Positions 1 to 7,514 of a DNA stretch of 21,280 nt are shown here, piece by piece. Source of the DNA: an uncultured Gammaproteobacteria bacterium (lineage in GTDB: Bacteria > Pseudomonadota > Gammaproteobacteria > Steroidobacterales > Woeseiaceae); contig CALKYK010000493.1 of the NCBI GenBank assembly GCA_938003715.1, positions 1-21,280 of the forward strand, in the 5' to 3' direction. Under the pieces are notes generated by a model. It was not told the origin of the DNA. It saw only the letters and a program-made list of their open reading frames with translations, and did not search any database. Position 1 is the first letter of the stretch; every line of letters begins with the position of its first letter. The position numbers and the translations under genes were made by a program.

Positions 1-161
1 TGCATCACCTTTACGGCGAGCGGGTTCAGGCCGTGCGTCTCGATACCCGCGGACTCGCAGTCGATGTACTCGCCGGCCAGGTGTCGGCACAGCCCTTCCG
101 CCATCTGGCTGCGGCAGGAATTGCCCGTGCAGAGGAAAAGAACGCGGGACTTGCGGTTCAT
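1..161 (-). CDS. arsC: Arsenate reductase / low-molecular-weight tyrosine phosphatase family protein (5' part, runs off the left edge)
   Basis: Only the first 53 codons are in the window, starting at an ATG at 161-159. The product begins MNRKSRVLFLCTGNSCRSQM. Residues 10-17 form the C-x5-R phosphate-binding loop (CTGNSCRS), and the catalytic cysteine is followed by the M-A-E-G typical of thioredoxin-coupled ArsC and LMW protein tyrosine phosphatases. Such enzymes reduce arsenate to arsenite, or dephosphorylate phosphotyrosine, in the cytoplasm. The gene starts 36 bases after the carbonic anhydrase stop in the same direction, so the two probably share a transcript. Without the C-terminal half, ArsC cannot be separated from a plain LMW-PTP; the ArsC reading is favoured by the TGNSCRSQMAEG stretch. 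Confidence 0.85.
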   Translation of the reverse strand, partial: MNRKSRVLFLCTGNSCRSQMAEGLCRHLAGEYIDCESAGIETHGLNPLAVKVM

Positions 162-197
162 GTCGCGGGCAACCGATGGCCGTACGGGAACGACAGT

Positions 198-848
198 CTA
201 GCCTGCCGGCGCCGCGCCATCGAAGAAATCGACCGCGCCCGTCTCGAGCGAGTACTCGGCGCCGACGATCAGCAGCCCGTCGTCGCGGGCGAGACTCTCG
301 AGTATTTCCGAGCCGTGGCGCAGGTCGTTCGCAGCCGCTGAAACGTTGGCACGCACCGCAGCGTCGATCAGCGCCTCGCGATTCTCATGCGCGGCGTTGT
401 CCAGAACCGTTTTGGCCGAGGGCTTGATGCGTTGGACGATCATGTTGACGTACTCGGACTCGGGCTTCACGTTGGCAGTCAGCGAATCGACGGTGGCCTG
501 CACCGCGCCGCAACCCGTGTGGCCGAGCACCACGACCAGCCGCGTGCCGAAATTCTGCGCGGCGAACTCAACGCTGCCGATCTGCGAGGAAGCGACGATG
601 TTGCCGGCGATTCGTATGACGAACAGGTCGCCCAGGCCCTGGTCGAAAACGATCTCGACCGGCACCCGCGAGTCGGAGCAGCCCAGGATCACCGCGATCG
701 GGCGCTGCCCGTCGAGATGCTGTTCGCGACGGGTCAGGCCGACCAGGATGTCCCTGGAGCGGTCGCCGGTAACGAATCGCTGGTTGCCTTCCTTCAGCCT
801 TTCGAGCGCTTGCGCTGCTGTCACCACGCCGCTGTCGTTTTCGCTCAC
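198..848 (-). CDS. Beta-class carbonic anhydrase
   Basis: This 216-residue cytosolic zinc enzyme interconverts CO2 and bicarbonate. In the chosen frame Cys57, Asp59 and Arg61 form the C-x-D-x-R motif (GCSDSR), and His110 and Cys113 form H-x2-C (GHTGCG), which together give the beta-CA zinc site and the Asp-Arg dyad. The length matches the family. The reading frame is open upstream to about 1073, but that extension is arginine-rich, overlaps the next gene and looks non-coding. I chose the GTG at 848-846, preceded by a purine-rich GGAGGCAAGGGA; the protein then begins with S-E-N-D and an early A-x2-A-L-E-R-L-K-E-G-N helix as in other family members. It precedes arsC directly. Confidence 0.92.
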   Translation of the reverse strand: MSENDSGVVTAAQALERLKEGNQRFVTGDRSRDILVGLTRREQHLDGQRPIAVILGCSDSRVPVEIVFDQGLGDLFVIRIAGNIVASSQIGSVEFAAQNFGTRLVVVLGHTGCGAVQATVDSLTANVKPESEYVNMIVQRIKPSAKTVLDNAAHENREALIDAAVRANVSAAANDLRHGSEILESLARDDGLLIVGAEYSLETGAVDFFDGAAPAG

Positions 849-906
849 CGATCCCTTGCCTCCGTTCGCATGCGGCGCCGATTGTAACCTGCGGCGCGAC
901 GATGGC

Positions 907-1248
907 TCACGCCGACGCCTCCTTGTGCGCCGCTTCCGGGAAGTGCTCGCGTGCCAGTTCGAGCAGGAACCTGTCGGTCCAGCGGTTCGCGGAGCGAAAG
1001 TGAAACCCGTACCAGTCCAGCCAGCCGCAGCGAATCCAGAGGTGCCAGCGGATGAAGCTCGGCAGGATCGCATCGTCCGGCATGATCAGCACGCGCAGGC
1101 CGAAGCGCCGGAACCGGTATCGATTCAGCAGCAGGTTTCGCAGTTTCCAGGCGGTTTCCTCACTTTCCGTGACCAACTCGATGCGCCCACTCTTCTTGTG
1201 CAGGACGATGAGTTTGTGCCGGTCGTCGGCCGCCGGCGTCAGATCCAT
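907..1248 (-). CDS. Conserved hypothetical protein, 113 aa
   Basis: I do not recognise the family. The product is basic and rich in Trp, Arg and Phe, with an N-terminal stretch (residues 12-37) that looks like a small beta-hairpin plus helix (HKLIVLHKKSGRIELVTESE) followed by a segment that may insert in a membrane surface (residues 58-85, several Trp and Ile). No signal peptide or clear transmembrane helix is seen. Its start overlaps the end of the upstream cupin gene by 10 bases, which suggests coupled translation. The carbonic anhydrase start lies 58 bases downstream of its stop. The frame is clearly coding by context and by length without stops, but the function is unknown. Confidence 0.7.
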   Translation of the reverse strand: MDLTPAADDRHKLIVLHKKSGRIELVTESEETAWKLRNLLLNRYRFRRFGLRVLIMPDDAILPSFIRWHLWIRCGWLDWYGFHFRSANRWTDRFLLELAREHFPEAAHKEASA

Positions 1249-1604
1249 TCGTCTGTTTCAGCCGTGAGCTCGCTCTCGGCGTCGCCGGTATTGACGACGC
1301 CTTTCGGTTCGACGAGCAGCACGTGACATTCCTGCTCGGCGACCGGCCGGTGTTCGACGCCGCGCGGCACGACGAAGAGCTCGCCCTCTGTCAGCTCGAC
1401 CGGCCCGTCGCGGAGATCGATGCGCAGCGAACCGCGCAGGCAGATGAACGCTTCGTCCGTGTCGTCGTGCTTGTGCCAGACGAACTCGCCCTGCAGCTTG
1501 ACCAGCTTGAAATGGTAGTCGTTCAGTGCGGCAACGGTTTTCGGGCTCCAGTGCTCGCGTATCTGCCCGAGCTTGTCGGCGAAGTTGATCGACTTGTTGG
1601 ACAT
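1239..1604 (-). CDS. Small single-domain cupin protein
   Basis: The 121-residue product carries the two cupin motifs. Motif 1 is at residues 44-58 with His44, His46 and Glu51 (WHKHDDTDEAF), and motif 2 has P80-R-G-V-E-H85. These four residues are the usual metal ligands, so a bound divalent metal is expected. Single-domain cupins of this length act as dioxygenases, isomerases or sugar/ligand binding proteins; substrate cannot be told from sequence. The ATG at 1604 starts only 16 bases after the stop of the upstream membrane protein gene, and the 3' end overlaps the next gene, so it sits inside a leftward operon. Confidence 0.88.
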   Translation of the reverse strand: MSNKSINFADKLGQIREHWSPKTVAALNDYHFKLVKLQGEFVWHKHDDTDEAFICLRGSLRIDLRDGPVELTEGELFVVPRGVEHRPVAEQECHVLLVEPKGVVNTGDAESELTAETDEWI

Positions 1605-1620
1605 GGCGCGCCGGTTTTTT

Positions 1621-1992
1621 TTATGCCGCTGCGTAGATCAGGAAGCAGCCGAACAGGATCGATACGGCGCCGGCCGGGATTGCATACGGCGTCGCAAAGG
1701 AGGTGACCCAGGCGAGCAGGCGCTGGAAACCGCTGCGGCGCATGATCAGCAGCACGAGCGCCGCGATCAGCGCCAGCCACCCGAGGATGGACAGCGCAAG
1801 TGAAAATGCGGTGTTCGGCGCGTACAGCACCAGCGCCAGCCCGAGAACGATGCGTACGCCGATGGCCGTTGCGTACAGCCAGGTGCTTTGCCCGTTCCGC
1901 GACAGGAAGTCGAGCATTTTTTCGGGAATGACCGCCAGGACGAGGCCGGAAAGGATGATCACCCAACCGAAACCGATGACGAGATATTGCAT
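1621..1992 (-). CDS. Four-helix inner-membrane protein
   Basis: The product is 123 residues with four hydrophobic segments at about residues 3-22, 42-60, 64-84 and 98-121. Conserved-looking features are a short loop with P-E-K-M (residues 23-26) after helix 1 and a dibasic R-R at 85-86 after helix 3, which predicts that this loop is cytoplasmic. I do not recognise a named family. The ATG (1992-1990) overlaps the TGA stop of the upstream acetyltransferase by one base, an arrangement that normally gives translational coupling. The stop TAA is followed directly by the cupin gene. Confidence 0.8.
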   Translation of the reverse strand: MQYLVIGFGWVIILSGLVLAVIPEKMLDFLSRNGQSTWLYATAIGVRIVLGLALVLYAPNTAFSLALSILGWLALIAALVLLIMRRSGFQRLLAWVTSFATPYAIPAGAVSILFGCFLIYAAA

Positions 1993-2495
1993 CAGAGCAT
2001 CAACTGCATGACATGTACGTCCAGGTGCTGGCCGAACTTGTGCCCGACCTCTTTCATCGTGCCGACGTGCTCGAATCCGCAGCGCTCGTGGAGCCTGATA
2101 CTCGCGTCGCTGCCGGCGGTAATGCGCGCGATCACGGTGTGAAAGCCGTTTTCACGCGCGGTCTCGATCAGCGCGTTGTTCAGCTTCGTTCCGAGGCCCA
2201 GGCCGCGATGCGTCGCCGCGATGTAAATGGTCGTCTCGACGGTACTGTCGTAGGCGCGCCGGTCCGACCATGCGCTCAGGGAACCCCAGCCGGCAACCTG
2301 CCCTTCCTGTTCGATTACCAACACCGGATGGCGTGGCCCGTGCGCGTTGTACCACGCCAGGCGGTCTTCGACGGTCTTCGTTTCGGTGTCGAACGTGGCC
2401 GTCGTGTTCTGCACCGCTTCGTTGTAGATGTCGGTGATCGCGGCAAGATCGGCTTCCGTGGCGGGCCTGATCGCGGTCTTGGTGCTGTCCGGCAT
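1992..2495 (-). CDS. GNAT N-acetyltransferase, phosphinothricin/MnaT (PAT-like) family
   Basis: This 167-residue single-domain enzyme would transfer acetyl from acetyl-CoA to an amino group of an amino acid or analogue. It shows the PAT/MnaT pattern: an N-terminal IRPATEADLAAITDIYNEAV, a conserved T-x-T-F-D-T-E, the central W-x-A-x-x-x-x-R-x-A-Y-x-x-T-V-E-x-x-I-Y beta region, and motif A T-H-R-G-L-G-L-G that binds the CoA pyrophosphate. The frame extends ten codons further upstream, but I chose the ATG at 2495, which gives the standard family N-terminus. Members detoxify phosphinothricin or methionine sulfone derivatives; the natural substrate here is not determinable. It overlaps the membrane protein gene by one base. 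Confidence 0.88.
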   Translation of the reverse strand: MPDSTKTAIRPATEADLAAITDIYNEAVQNTTATFDTETKTVEDRLAWYNAHGPRHPVLVIEQEGQVAGWGSLSAWSDRRAYDSTVETTIYIAATHRGLGLGTKLNNALIETARENGFHTVIARITAGSDASIRLHERCGFEHVGTMKEVGHKFGQHLDVHVMQLML

Positions 2496-2632
2496 CGGTG
2501 CATTGTAACCGCCGCGCCGGCGCACGGCATCGTTTATAGCTACTTGTTTTTATTATCTTTTTTCTGAGCTTCATCGCCGCGCGCCGCGACGTATGCACGC
2601 CCCGGTCGCACCGGCTCTCGCAGCTGGACGGT

Positions 2633-3043
2633 TCACTGGCGCTTGAGTGCCATGCCGACGGTTTTGGGCGCAGTCAGCACGAAGCCGAACTTGCTGTACA
2701 GCTTCGGTGCATCGTCGTCGGCCAGCAGGCACACGTAAGCGGTCGGGGGCACGTTCTCGTCGATCCATTGCATGATCGACTGCATGATGCGGGTGCCGAG
2801 TCCCTTCCCCTGGTGCTCGGGATGAACCGCGATGTCGACCACTTCGAAATTGCAGCCGCCGTCGCCGATGACGCGCCCCATGCCGACGAGCTGCCCGTCC
2901 AGCCGGAGCGAAACCGCGAACAGCGAGTGCGGCAGGCCCAGCTCCGCGGCTTCCCTGCTTCGCGGGCTCAGCCCCGCGGCAACGCGTAGCTCGCAGTATT
3001 CGGACGCGCCCGGACATTCGGACTGCAGCACATAGTCCGCCAC
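2633..3043 (-). CDS. GNAT N-acetyltransferase
   Basis: This 136-residue protein has a compact GNAT fold. Strand 4 and motif A are visible as F-E-V-V-D-I-A-V-H-P-E-H-Q-G-K-G-L-G-T-R, the acetyl-CoA pyrophosphate loop, followed by motif B near Y-S-K-F-G-F close to the C-terminus (residues 115-121). It is a different subfamily from the PAT-like gene next to it. The start is a GTG at 3043, five bases after the stop of the lipoprotein gene, so the two are probably co-transcribed and coupled. The substrate is unknown. A 137-base stretch (2496-2632) separates it from the next gene; it holds an AT-rich block around 2531-2570 and a GC-rich part but no clear gene. Confidence 0.87.
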   Translation of the reverse strand: MADYVLQSECPGASEYCELRVAAGLSPRSREAAELGLPHSLFAVSLRLDGQLVGMGRVIGDGGCNFEVVDIAVHPEHQGKGLGTRIMQSIMQWIDENVPPTAYVCLLADDDAPKLYSKFGFVLTAPKTVGMALKRQ

Positions 3044-3048
3044 GATCG

Positions 3049-3456
3049 CTATTGCGCGTCTTCCGACCCGCCGACCACGAAACGGCCGATTTGCGACAGC
3101 GGGATCTTGCTGAGCCAGCTGATCGACGGTTTTTTCAGCATAACCAGGTAGCCGTCCGTAGTGCGTTCGACCCAGAACACCTCCCAGCGGTCGTTGCCGA
3201 GTGCGTTCAGTTCATCTTCGAACGCCTCCGGGGTCGTCATCTCGATTTCGACGACGCGATATTCCCAGTCGCCGATGTTTTCGATGTCTTCCTCGGCCCA
3301 CTCCTTCGGGTTGCCGAAATCTGCCTGTCGGAGCTCCTCGTATTTTTCCTCGAGCTCCTGCAGCGCGCGATCGGCGGCCGACGGTTCATCGGAGCCGCTG
3401 CCGCACGCAGCGATACCCGAAAGTGCAAACACGAGCAACAAAAGGCGGGCGATCAT
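3049..3456 (-). CDS. Small lipoprotein with DUF4177-like domain
   Basis: Residues 1-18 form a lipoprotein signal peptide ending in the lipobox G-I-A-A-C, so Cys18 should be lipidated and the 135-residue product attached to a membrane facing the periplasm. A Ser/Asp-rich linker and an acidic helical stretch (residues 27-60) precede a domain reading W-E-Y-R-V-V-E-I-E ... L-N-A-L-G-N-D-R-W-E-V-F. That is the pattern of the DUF4177 family of small beta-alpha-beta domains. Function is not known. The gene starts 11 bases after the stop of the VOC gene at 3468 and ends five bases before the GNAT start. Confidence 0.82.
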   Translation of the reverse strand: MIARLLLLVFALSGIAACGSGSDEPSAADRALQELEEKYEELRQADFGNPKEWAEEDIENIGDWEYRVVEIEMTTPEAFEDELNALGNDRWEVFWVERTTDGYLVMLKKPSISWLSKIPLSQIGRFVVGGSEDAQ

Positions 3457-3467
3457 GCGATGCTTCC

Positions 3468-3848
3468 TCAGCGATGCTGGTCGATGAGTATGACGTTGCC
3501 GTCGGGATCGCTCAGCATGAGGCTGGCCGGACCAGACGTCGCTTCATCTGCTTCGGTCAACAGCGAAATGCCCTTGTCCTTGAGCGCCTTCTGGATCTCT
3601 CGCACATCCGTGAACCCGTCGACGGCGTTCGCCTGCTGGTCCCAGCCCGGATTGAACGTGAGCAGGTTGCCTTCGAACATGCCGTGAAAGAGGCCAATGA
3701 CGTGATCGCCGTTGCGCATGATCAGCCAGTTCTGTTCCGGGTCACCGCCTGCCATGGAAAAGCCGAGGTTTTCGTAGAACTGTCGCGACGCCGCGAGGTC
3801 CTTGACCGAAAGACTTACGGAAAATGCGCCGAGTTCCATGTCTGTCAC
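3468..3848 (-). CDS. VOC-superfamily (glyoxalase/bleomycin-resistance fold) protein
   Basis: The product has 126 residues with the two beta-alpha-beta-beta-beta modules of the vicinal-oxygen-chelate fold. Module one opens with F-S-V-S-L-S-V-K-D-L-A-A-S-R-Q-F-Y-E-N-L-G-F, and module two closes with L-M-L-S-D-P-D-G-N-V-I-L-I-D-Q-H, the standard D-P-D-G-N signature. Family members chelate a metal and act as lyases, isomerases or dioxygenases, or bind antibiotics. The ATG at 3848 has a second ATG three codons later; either is possible. It heads the lipoprotein-GNAT transcription group. Confidence 0.88.
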   Translation of the reverse strand: MTDMELGAFSVSLSVKDLAASRQFYENLGFSMAGGDPEQNWLIMRNGDHVIGLFHGMFEGNLLTFNPGWDQQANAVDGFTDVREIQKALKDKGISLLTEADEATSGPASLMLSDPDGNVILIDQHR

Positions 3849-3907
3849 CTTGTTCTTGTTGTTCCTTGCTGAATGTTAACAGGTCGCGTGCCCGCTCCGT
3901 CGAATGC

Positions 3908-4195
3908 TCAGTCGCTGGCGGAAGGATTCGGCGATCGGTGCGCGTCCCGTCGCCCGAGAAGCCAGGCGACGATTAGCGCAATCGCTGCCGCCGCAGCGAA
4001 GACAGGGCCGAACCAGCTCAGGAAGGTTTCCTGCACCACCGCCCAGCTGGTGCCGGCGTCACCGTGAAAAATTTCGCCGGGGTTCAGCCGCCAGTCGAGA
4101 AATGTCATCACGCCCGCAACGACGGCGCCAATGCCGGCAGCAACAGCAACGGCGATAACGCCATCAACGACCTTGAAGTCAGTCCGCAGTGGCAT
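3908..4195 (-). CDS. Small two-helix membrane protein
   Basis: The product has 95 residues. Two hydrophobic helices are seen at about residues 10-33 (many Val, Ala, Gly) and 58-81, with a periplasm-like loop between them containing L-N-P-G-E-I-F and Trp residues. The C-terminus is basic and Ser/Pro-rich (GRRDAHRSPNPSASD) and probably cytoplasmic. No named family is recognised. Its first 17 bases overlap the 3' end of the next upstream gene, so the two are likely made together. The 59 bases between its stop and the downstream VOC start hold no obvious gene. Confidence 0.7.
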   Translation of the reverse strand: MPLRTDFKVVDGVIAVAVAAGIGAVVAGVMTFLDWRLNPGEIFHGDAGTSWAVVQETFLSWFGPVFAAAAAIALIVAWLLGRRDAHRSPNPSASD

Positions 4196-4892
4196 TCTCG
4201 ATCATGGCCAGCAGCTCTGCCTGCATCTCGAGCATCCGGTCAGCCTGGATGGACACGAACCGCAGTCGAATCAGGTATGTCGCCAGCCGGCTCTCGAAGC
4301 GGAAATCCGACAACAGGATGTCCTGGTCGTAGGGAAATTTCGATGCGAGCTGCGAACTGAAAAAACCGCTGCCGACAATGTCGTATAGCGACGGGACACG
4401 ATCGTCGGCGTAGTCGCTGATTCTCGCATGAGTGACCCGCAGGAGTTCGTATTGCTTTTCCAGTTCGTCGGCCTCGCTGTGCCACTTCCAGAGCGCATCG
4501 CGAATCGTTGCATGGCGCGAATCTCCCGCCGTTCCTGACGCGAGGTATTCCTGTACTGCGCCGCGAAGCACCGAATACATGCCGATCGAGAAGAATTTTG
4601 CCCACTGCCCGTGATAGACGGCTGGCGATACATCGATCGGTTCGGGGCCCATCCAGGAAATGAGTTCCTCCGTACCTTCGATTGCCGAATTCAGGACCTC
4701 TATCTTTTGTTGCAGTCTTTTCGAATTTGCCTGCAACTCCTGCGCAACCCGAACCAGCTGTTCGATCTCGGCATTGCGTGCGTTGCGCTCGTCCCACCAC
4801 GCATCGATTGCGAACGCCAGCAGGATGCTGACGACAATGACCGCGCCTTCGACGGCGAAACGCGTCCAGGAATTTGCACGGCTGTCATCCAT
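4179..4892 (-). CDS. Membrane-anchored coiled-coil protein, unknown function
   Basis: The 237-residue product has one N-terminal transmembrane anchor (about residues 13-29) embedded in the pattern R-F-A-V-E-G-A-V-I-V-V-S-I-L-L-A-F-A-I-D-A-W-W-D-E. This pattern is widespread in hypothetical proteins of marine and soil gammaproteobacteria. The rest is largely helical, with a coiled-coil-like stretch at residues 37-75 and another near residues 130-160. I know no assigned function. The ATG at 4892 is the first in frame. It overlaps the two-helix membrane protein gene by 17 bases, which suggests a membrane pair. Confidence 0.78.
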   Translation of the reverse strand: MDDSRANSWTRFAVEGAVIVVSILLAFAIDAWWDERNARNAEIEQLVRVAQELQANSKRLQQKIEVLNSAIEGTEELISWMGPEPIDVSPAVYHGQWAKFFSIGMYSVLRGAVQEYLASGTAGDSRHATIRDALWKWHSEADELEKQYELLRVTHARISDYADDRVPSLYDIVGSGFFSSQLASKFPYDQDILLSDFRFESRLATYLIRLRFVSIQADRMLEMQAELLAMIENATAD

Positions 4893-5298
4893 CGTTCGAT
4901 AGTTTACCTGCGGAAAGCCGGCGAGTGATCTCGCATCCCGCCGTGGCGTGGCTCCAAATCCACCTACCCGAATCCGATGACATCATCCTCATCTGCTGCA
5001 ACAAGATCGGTAAACGAACGCTTACTTTGACGTACACGTCGGTTCGACGTATTCCGTGTATCGGGCGCCATGATCCTTCCCTATTTCTGCAATTGATTCA
5101 ACAAGATACATTTAGATCTCAAGCTGCTGCGCAAGTTCGGAAATCCCAATCTGCCGATGCAGTGGACCATCGCGACGACCAGCGATGCGACGATTTTGAG
5201 GACAAATGCGGCCATATCGATTTTTCAGATTCAGGATTTATGACCGGTTGCAGTATTCCGAATCGGCGCGGCTGCGCGGAACATTCAGTCGGTCGCCA
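4893..5298. other. 406-base intergenic stretch, largely without assignable features
   Basis: No family-like protein, RNA gene, terminator with a U-tract or attC-like core pair was found in this stretch on either strand. One short minus-strand ORF with a hydrophobic N-terminal half lies inside it (5081-5215, listed separately). The long open plus-strand frame across the region gives a low-complexity, unlikely protein and is not annotated. The block probably carries the promoter for the gene at 4179-4892, but I cannot point to convincing -35 and -10 boxes. Confidence 0.5.
5081..5215 (-). CDS. Possible small membrane peptide, 44 aa
   Basis: An ATG at 5215-5213 opens 44 codons ending in TAG at 5081. 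The product begins M-A-A-F-V-L-K-I-V-A-S-L-V-V-A-M-V-H, a run that could form one transmembrane helix, and continues with a basic C-terminal half (G-F-P-N-L-R and more Arg/Lys). No good ribosome-binding site precedes the ATG. It sits in an otherwise empty gap. The call rests only on the hydrophobic-then-basic layout; it could be chance. Confidence 0.22.
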   Translation of the reverse strand: MAAFVLKIVASLVVAMVHCIGRLGFPNLRSSLRSKCILLNQLQK

Positions 5299-5997
5299 TC
5301 AGGAACCGCGGCTCGAAAAAGACGCCTTCGCCTTTTTAATGTCTTCCGCAATCGCTGCCCTGATTCCATCAAATCCTGTGTGAGCCGCCGCGTTTTCCAG
5401 TTCCGTCACCGCCAGCTGATTTTGACCGAGCTTTAATGCTAAGTAACCGGTCAGCAAGCTTCGCACCGGGCTGGGCCGATTGCCGAAACCCCACAGGTAC
5501 GGCATTTTCTGATCGCCATCGAGAAGCAGGCCCAAGATTTCCGATTCGTGATCGAAGCGCTCGAACCAGAGCATGCCTTCGCCGTTCAATAACAGCCGGG
5601 CATTCTCCATGGCACCGTCAAGGTACCTCCCCCGTGGATCGATGTACCAGACGTCGCGACGATCGAGCTCTTTCTGCGGAAAACTTCGAAGCAGGGAACC
5701 TCGAAAAAGGCATTCGTATTCTTTAGGCAGTTTTCTCTTGTTTGTCCACGGATTCCTCGCGATGACAATATGATCCGGCACAAAACGAAAGTACGTACCC
5801 AGATTGACCGAGAAGGAGTAGGTGGTACAGCCGATCGACGCTGCTGTATACGAGTTGAATGACTGGAAGTTGACGACATCGATCCGGTCGTCATGGAGTC
5901 GCCACGCATGCCGATCCGAAAAACGCTGAAATCCGTTGTCCCTGAGACAAGGATGGACCACCTTTCGTATGCTCGCCGAAACTGTCTTGCTATCCAT
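5299..5997 (-). CDS. DUF4304-type protein
   Basis: The product has 232 residues. The N-terminal region matches the DUF4304 pattern: an early helix ending L-R-D-N-G-F-Q-R-F, then a W-R-L-H strand, V-V-N-F-Q, and later Y-S-F-S-V-N-L-G-T-Y-F. The domain occupies roughly residues 1-150. The C-terminal third (from about residue 150) is helical and rich in Leu and Ala (L-L-L-D-G-D, then L-T-G-Y-L-A-L-K-L-G). Function of DUF4304 is unknown; such proteins often sit in accessory DNA next to toxin-immunity or defence-like genes, but nothing here supports that role. It is flanked by a 406-base gap downstream and an 89-base gap upstream. Confidence 0.8.
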   Translation of the reverse strand: MDSKTVSASIRKVVHPCLRDNGFQRFSDRHAWRLHDDRIDVVNFQSFNSYTAASIGCTTYSFSVNLGTYFRFVPDHIVIARNPWTNKRKLPKEYECLFRGSLLRSFPQKELDRRDVWYIDPRGRYLDGAMENARLLLNGEGMLWFERFDHESEILGLLLDGDQKMPYLWGFGNRPSPVRSLLTGYLALKLGQNQLAVTELENAAAHTGFDGIRAAIAEDIKKAKASFSSRGS

Positions 5998-6086
5998 TTT
6001 CGATCGCTACCTGACCAGAAGCGCTTCGGCGCATCGTATTTGGACCCGATGTAACGATAGACACGGATGCTACGGGTTTGCCCGGA

Positions 6087-6698
6087 CTAGAAGTCACCCG
6101 ATTCACTCAACCGGAATCGTACCTCGACCGTCTGCGTGCCGTTTTCGATTTCGACCTCCCGGACACCGCCGAACACACCGGCTTTTTCGGACTGCCGACG
6201 CTGAGTCTTCGTGACCAGCGGATCGTCCGACAGGTAAATGGTTGGCGCCCACTGTCGGCCGAAATAATCGGACACCAGCGTAAAGTGGATGTGCGCCGCT
6301 TCTCGACCCAGGTGATCTGCTGCGGGCCTTATGGTTCGAAACTCGAATCGTCCCGACTGATCGGTCTCGACCCATCCCTGCAGGCGCCACGTCGTGAGGG
6401 CATTGTCGCCAGGGCCGAAATCGTATCCGTCGCGATCCCTGTGATACGCGTGAACTACGACTCCCCCTGCCGGCGCGCCGTCGGGAGTGACGACCTGGCC
6501 CCGGATGACGAACGGCACGCCCGGCTCGTCTGCCGCTGCAATCCTGCTCGAGGAACCTGTTTCTGCCGGGCGACTGGCGTCGGCCTCGTTCCAGCTCCGA
6601 AGCCAGTACGGGTCAACCTGCGCCCAACCGGCGACTGGCGCGCCTGCAAGTGCTGCCACGACCAGGACGTTGCCAAGGCGGTAAGTCGCTTTTTTCAT
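6087..6698 (-). CDS. Secreted intradiol-dioxygenase-like protein with an altered metal site
   Basis: This 203-residue product starts with a Sec signal peptide (MKKATYRLGN then V-L-V-V-A-A-L-A-G-A, cleavage near A-Q at 26-27). A beta-sandwich intradiol ring-cleavage dioxygenase domain follows: I-R-G-Q-V-V-T-P-D-G-A-P, then Y92 in R-D-G-Y-D-F, the G-R-F-E-F-R-T-I-R-P strand, and H136-I-H138. In active enzymes the iron is held by two Tyr and two His. The first Tyr and both His are present, but the second Tyr, expected in the P-x-P-Y-P loop, is replaced (R-P-A-A-D-H). The ATG at 6698 gives a normal signal peptide; a TTG two codons earlier is better spaced from AAGGAG and is the alternative. Confidence 0.83.
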   Translation of the reverse strand: MKKATYRLGNVLVVAALAGAPVAGWAQVDPYWLRSWNEADASRPAETGSSSRIAAADEPGVPFVIRGQVVTPDGAPAGGVVVHAYHRDRDGYDFGPGDNALTTWRLQGWVETDQSGRFEFRTIRPAADHLGREAAHIHFTLVSDYFGRQWAPTIYLSDDPLVTKTQRRQSEKAGVFGGVREVEIENGTQTVEVRFRLSESGDF

Positions 6699-6780
6699 CT
6701 GCAATCGTTCTCCTTAAAGGACTGTTCACTAGCAATTTTGATCTGACCACTCGATTACCGTGACGTCCGCGGTCGAACAT

Positions 6781-6800
6781 CGCGGGCCTTAATGCCCGCG
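6781..6800 (-). terminator. GC-rich hairpin downstream of the membrane gene at 6824
   Basis: A perfect 7-base-pair stem CGCGGGC/GCCCGCG with a six-base loop lies 24 bases past the stop of the membrane protein gene. It could act as a terminator or stabilise the 3' end, but no T-tract follows in the direction of transcription, so a classical Rho-independent terminator is not shown. Confidence 0.4.
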
Positions 6801-6823
6801 GCAACAGACCAGGCATTGCACCT

Positions 6824-7417
6824 TCAGGCGGTCTCTGGCGGTTCGGCGTCGAGATCTAGCGTGCGTCTGACGATCAGGGAAAAGGTCCATCCCCCCGCAG
6901 TTCCGAATAAAGCCAGCGGCACGGCGATCAACATGTCCCAGACCAATTCATGATCGCCGAATGGTCGTGCGGTCACGACCCATCCGATCGGAATCAGCGC
7001 GCCCAGGGCAAGGTATACCCGGGTTAGCGGGCGTCTCAATTTGCGGCTGAACAGATAAACGGGAAAAAACACGAGACATGCAATGCTCAGCGCAACGAAA
7101 GCCAATACCATCAGCACATCGAACCATTCGTCCCGGAATGGAAAGTCGACCAGCACCATAACCGGGTAAGCTAGAACCGCCACCGACGACGCGCTGGCCA
7201 GGATAGCCGCCAGGACCATCGAGACCCTGTGCAAATCGCTCCTGCGTAGTGCTATGTGAGCTGCAATGCCGCTCGCCAAGATTGCAAACCATGACCAGAT
7301 CGCTGCGCCCGTCTCTCCGACATAGGGCGTTATATCGGGAAACAGTGCGTACAATGCCAGTCCGCCGACGATTGCGGCGATGAGTACGAGCAGGAAATGC
7401 CAGGCCCATTTGAGCAT
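6824..7417 (-). CDS. Polytopic inner-membrane protein, about six helices
   Basis: The product has 197 residues and six hydrophobic segments, roughly at residues 5-25, 38-55, 66-86, 99-121, 134-151 and 161-181. The acidic tail ends D-A-E-P-P-E-T-A. Basic loops (L-R-R-S-D-L-H-R, S-R-K-L-R-R-P) suggest the topology. I do not recognise the family. The frame is open eight codons further (GTG at 7441), but the ATG at 7417 follows an AAGG element by eight bases and puts the basic MLKW just before helix 1, so it is preferred. The VOC gene upstream ends at 7515, leaving 97 bases with nothing clear in them. Confidence 0.75.
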   Translation of the reverse strand: MLKWAWHFLLVLIAAIVGGLALYALFPDITPYVGETGAAIWSWFAILASGIAAHIALRRSDLHRVSMVLAAILASASSVAVLAYPVMVLVDFPFRDEWFDVLMVLAFVALSIACLVFFPVYLFSRKLRRPLTRVYLALGALIPIGWVVTARPFGDHELVWDMLIAVPLALFGTAGGWTFSLIVRRTLDLDAEPPETA

Positions 7418-7514
7418 TTTTTTCAACCTTGCTGGCCGCACTGACTCTACCCCGGTACCACGAGAGTTCGGGCATTTGGCCCAGACGTTCTGCCGGCCTG
7501 AATCGCCACCAGGA

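Noticed and set aside
346..1326. Long open plus-strand frame over the carbonic anhydrase region
   Set aside because: Product is low-complexity (Ser/Arg/Thr) and lies antisense to the carbonic anhydrase and its clear motifs; it is a shadow.
4874..5383. Plus-strand frame of 169 codons over the intergenic gap
   Set aside because: No protein-like pattern and it overlaps the 3' end of the DUF4304 gene.
6733..6829. TTCAGGC core and hairpin after the membrane gene at 6824 as an attC
   Set aside because: No R' partner at a matching distance; the hairpin alone fits a transcript end.
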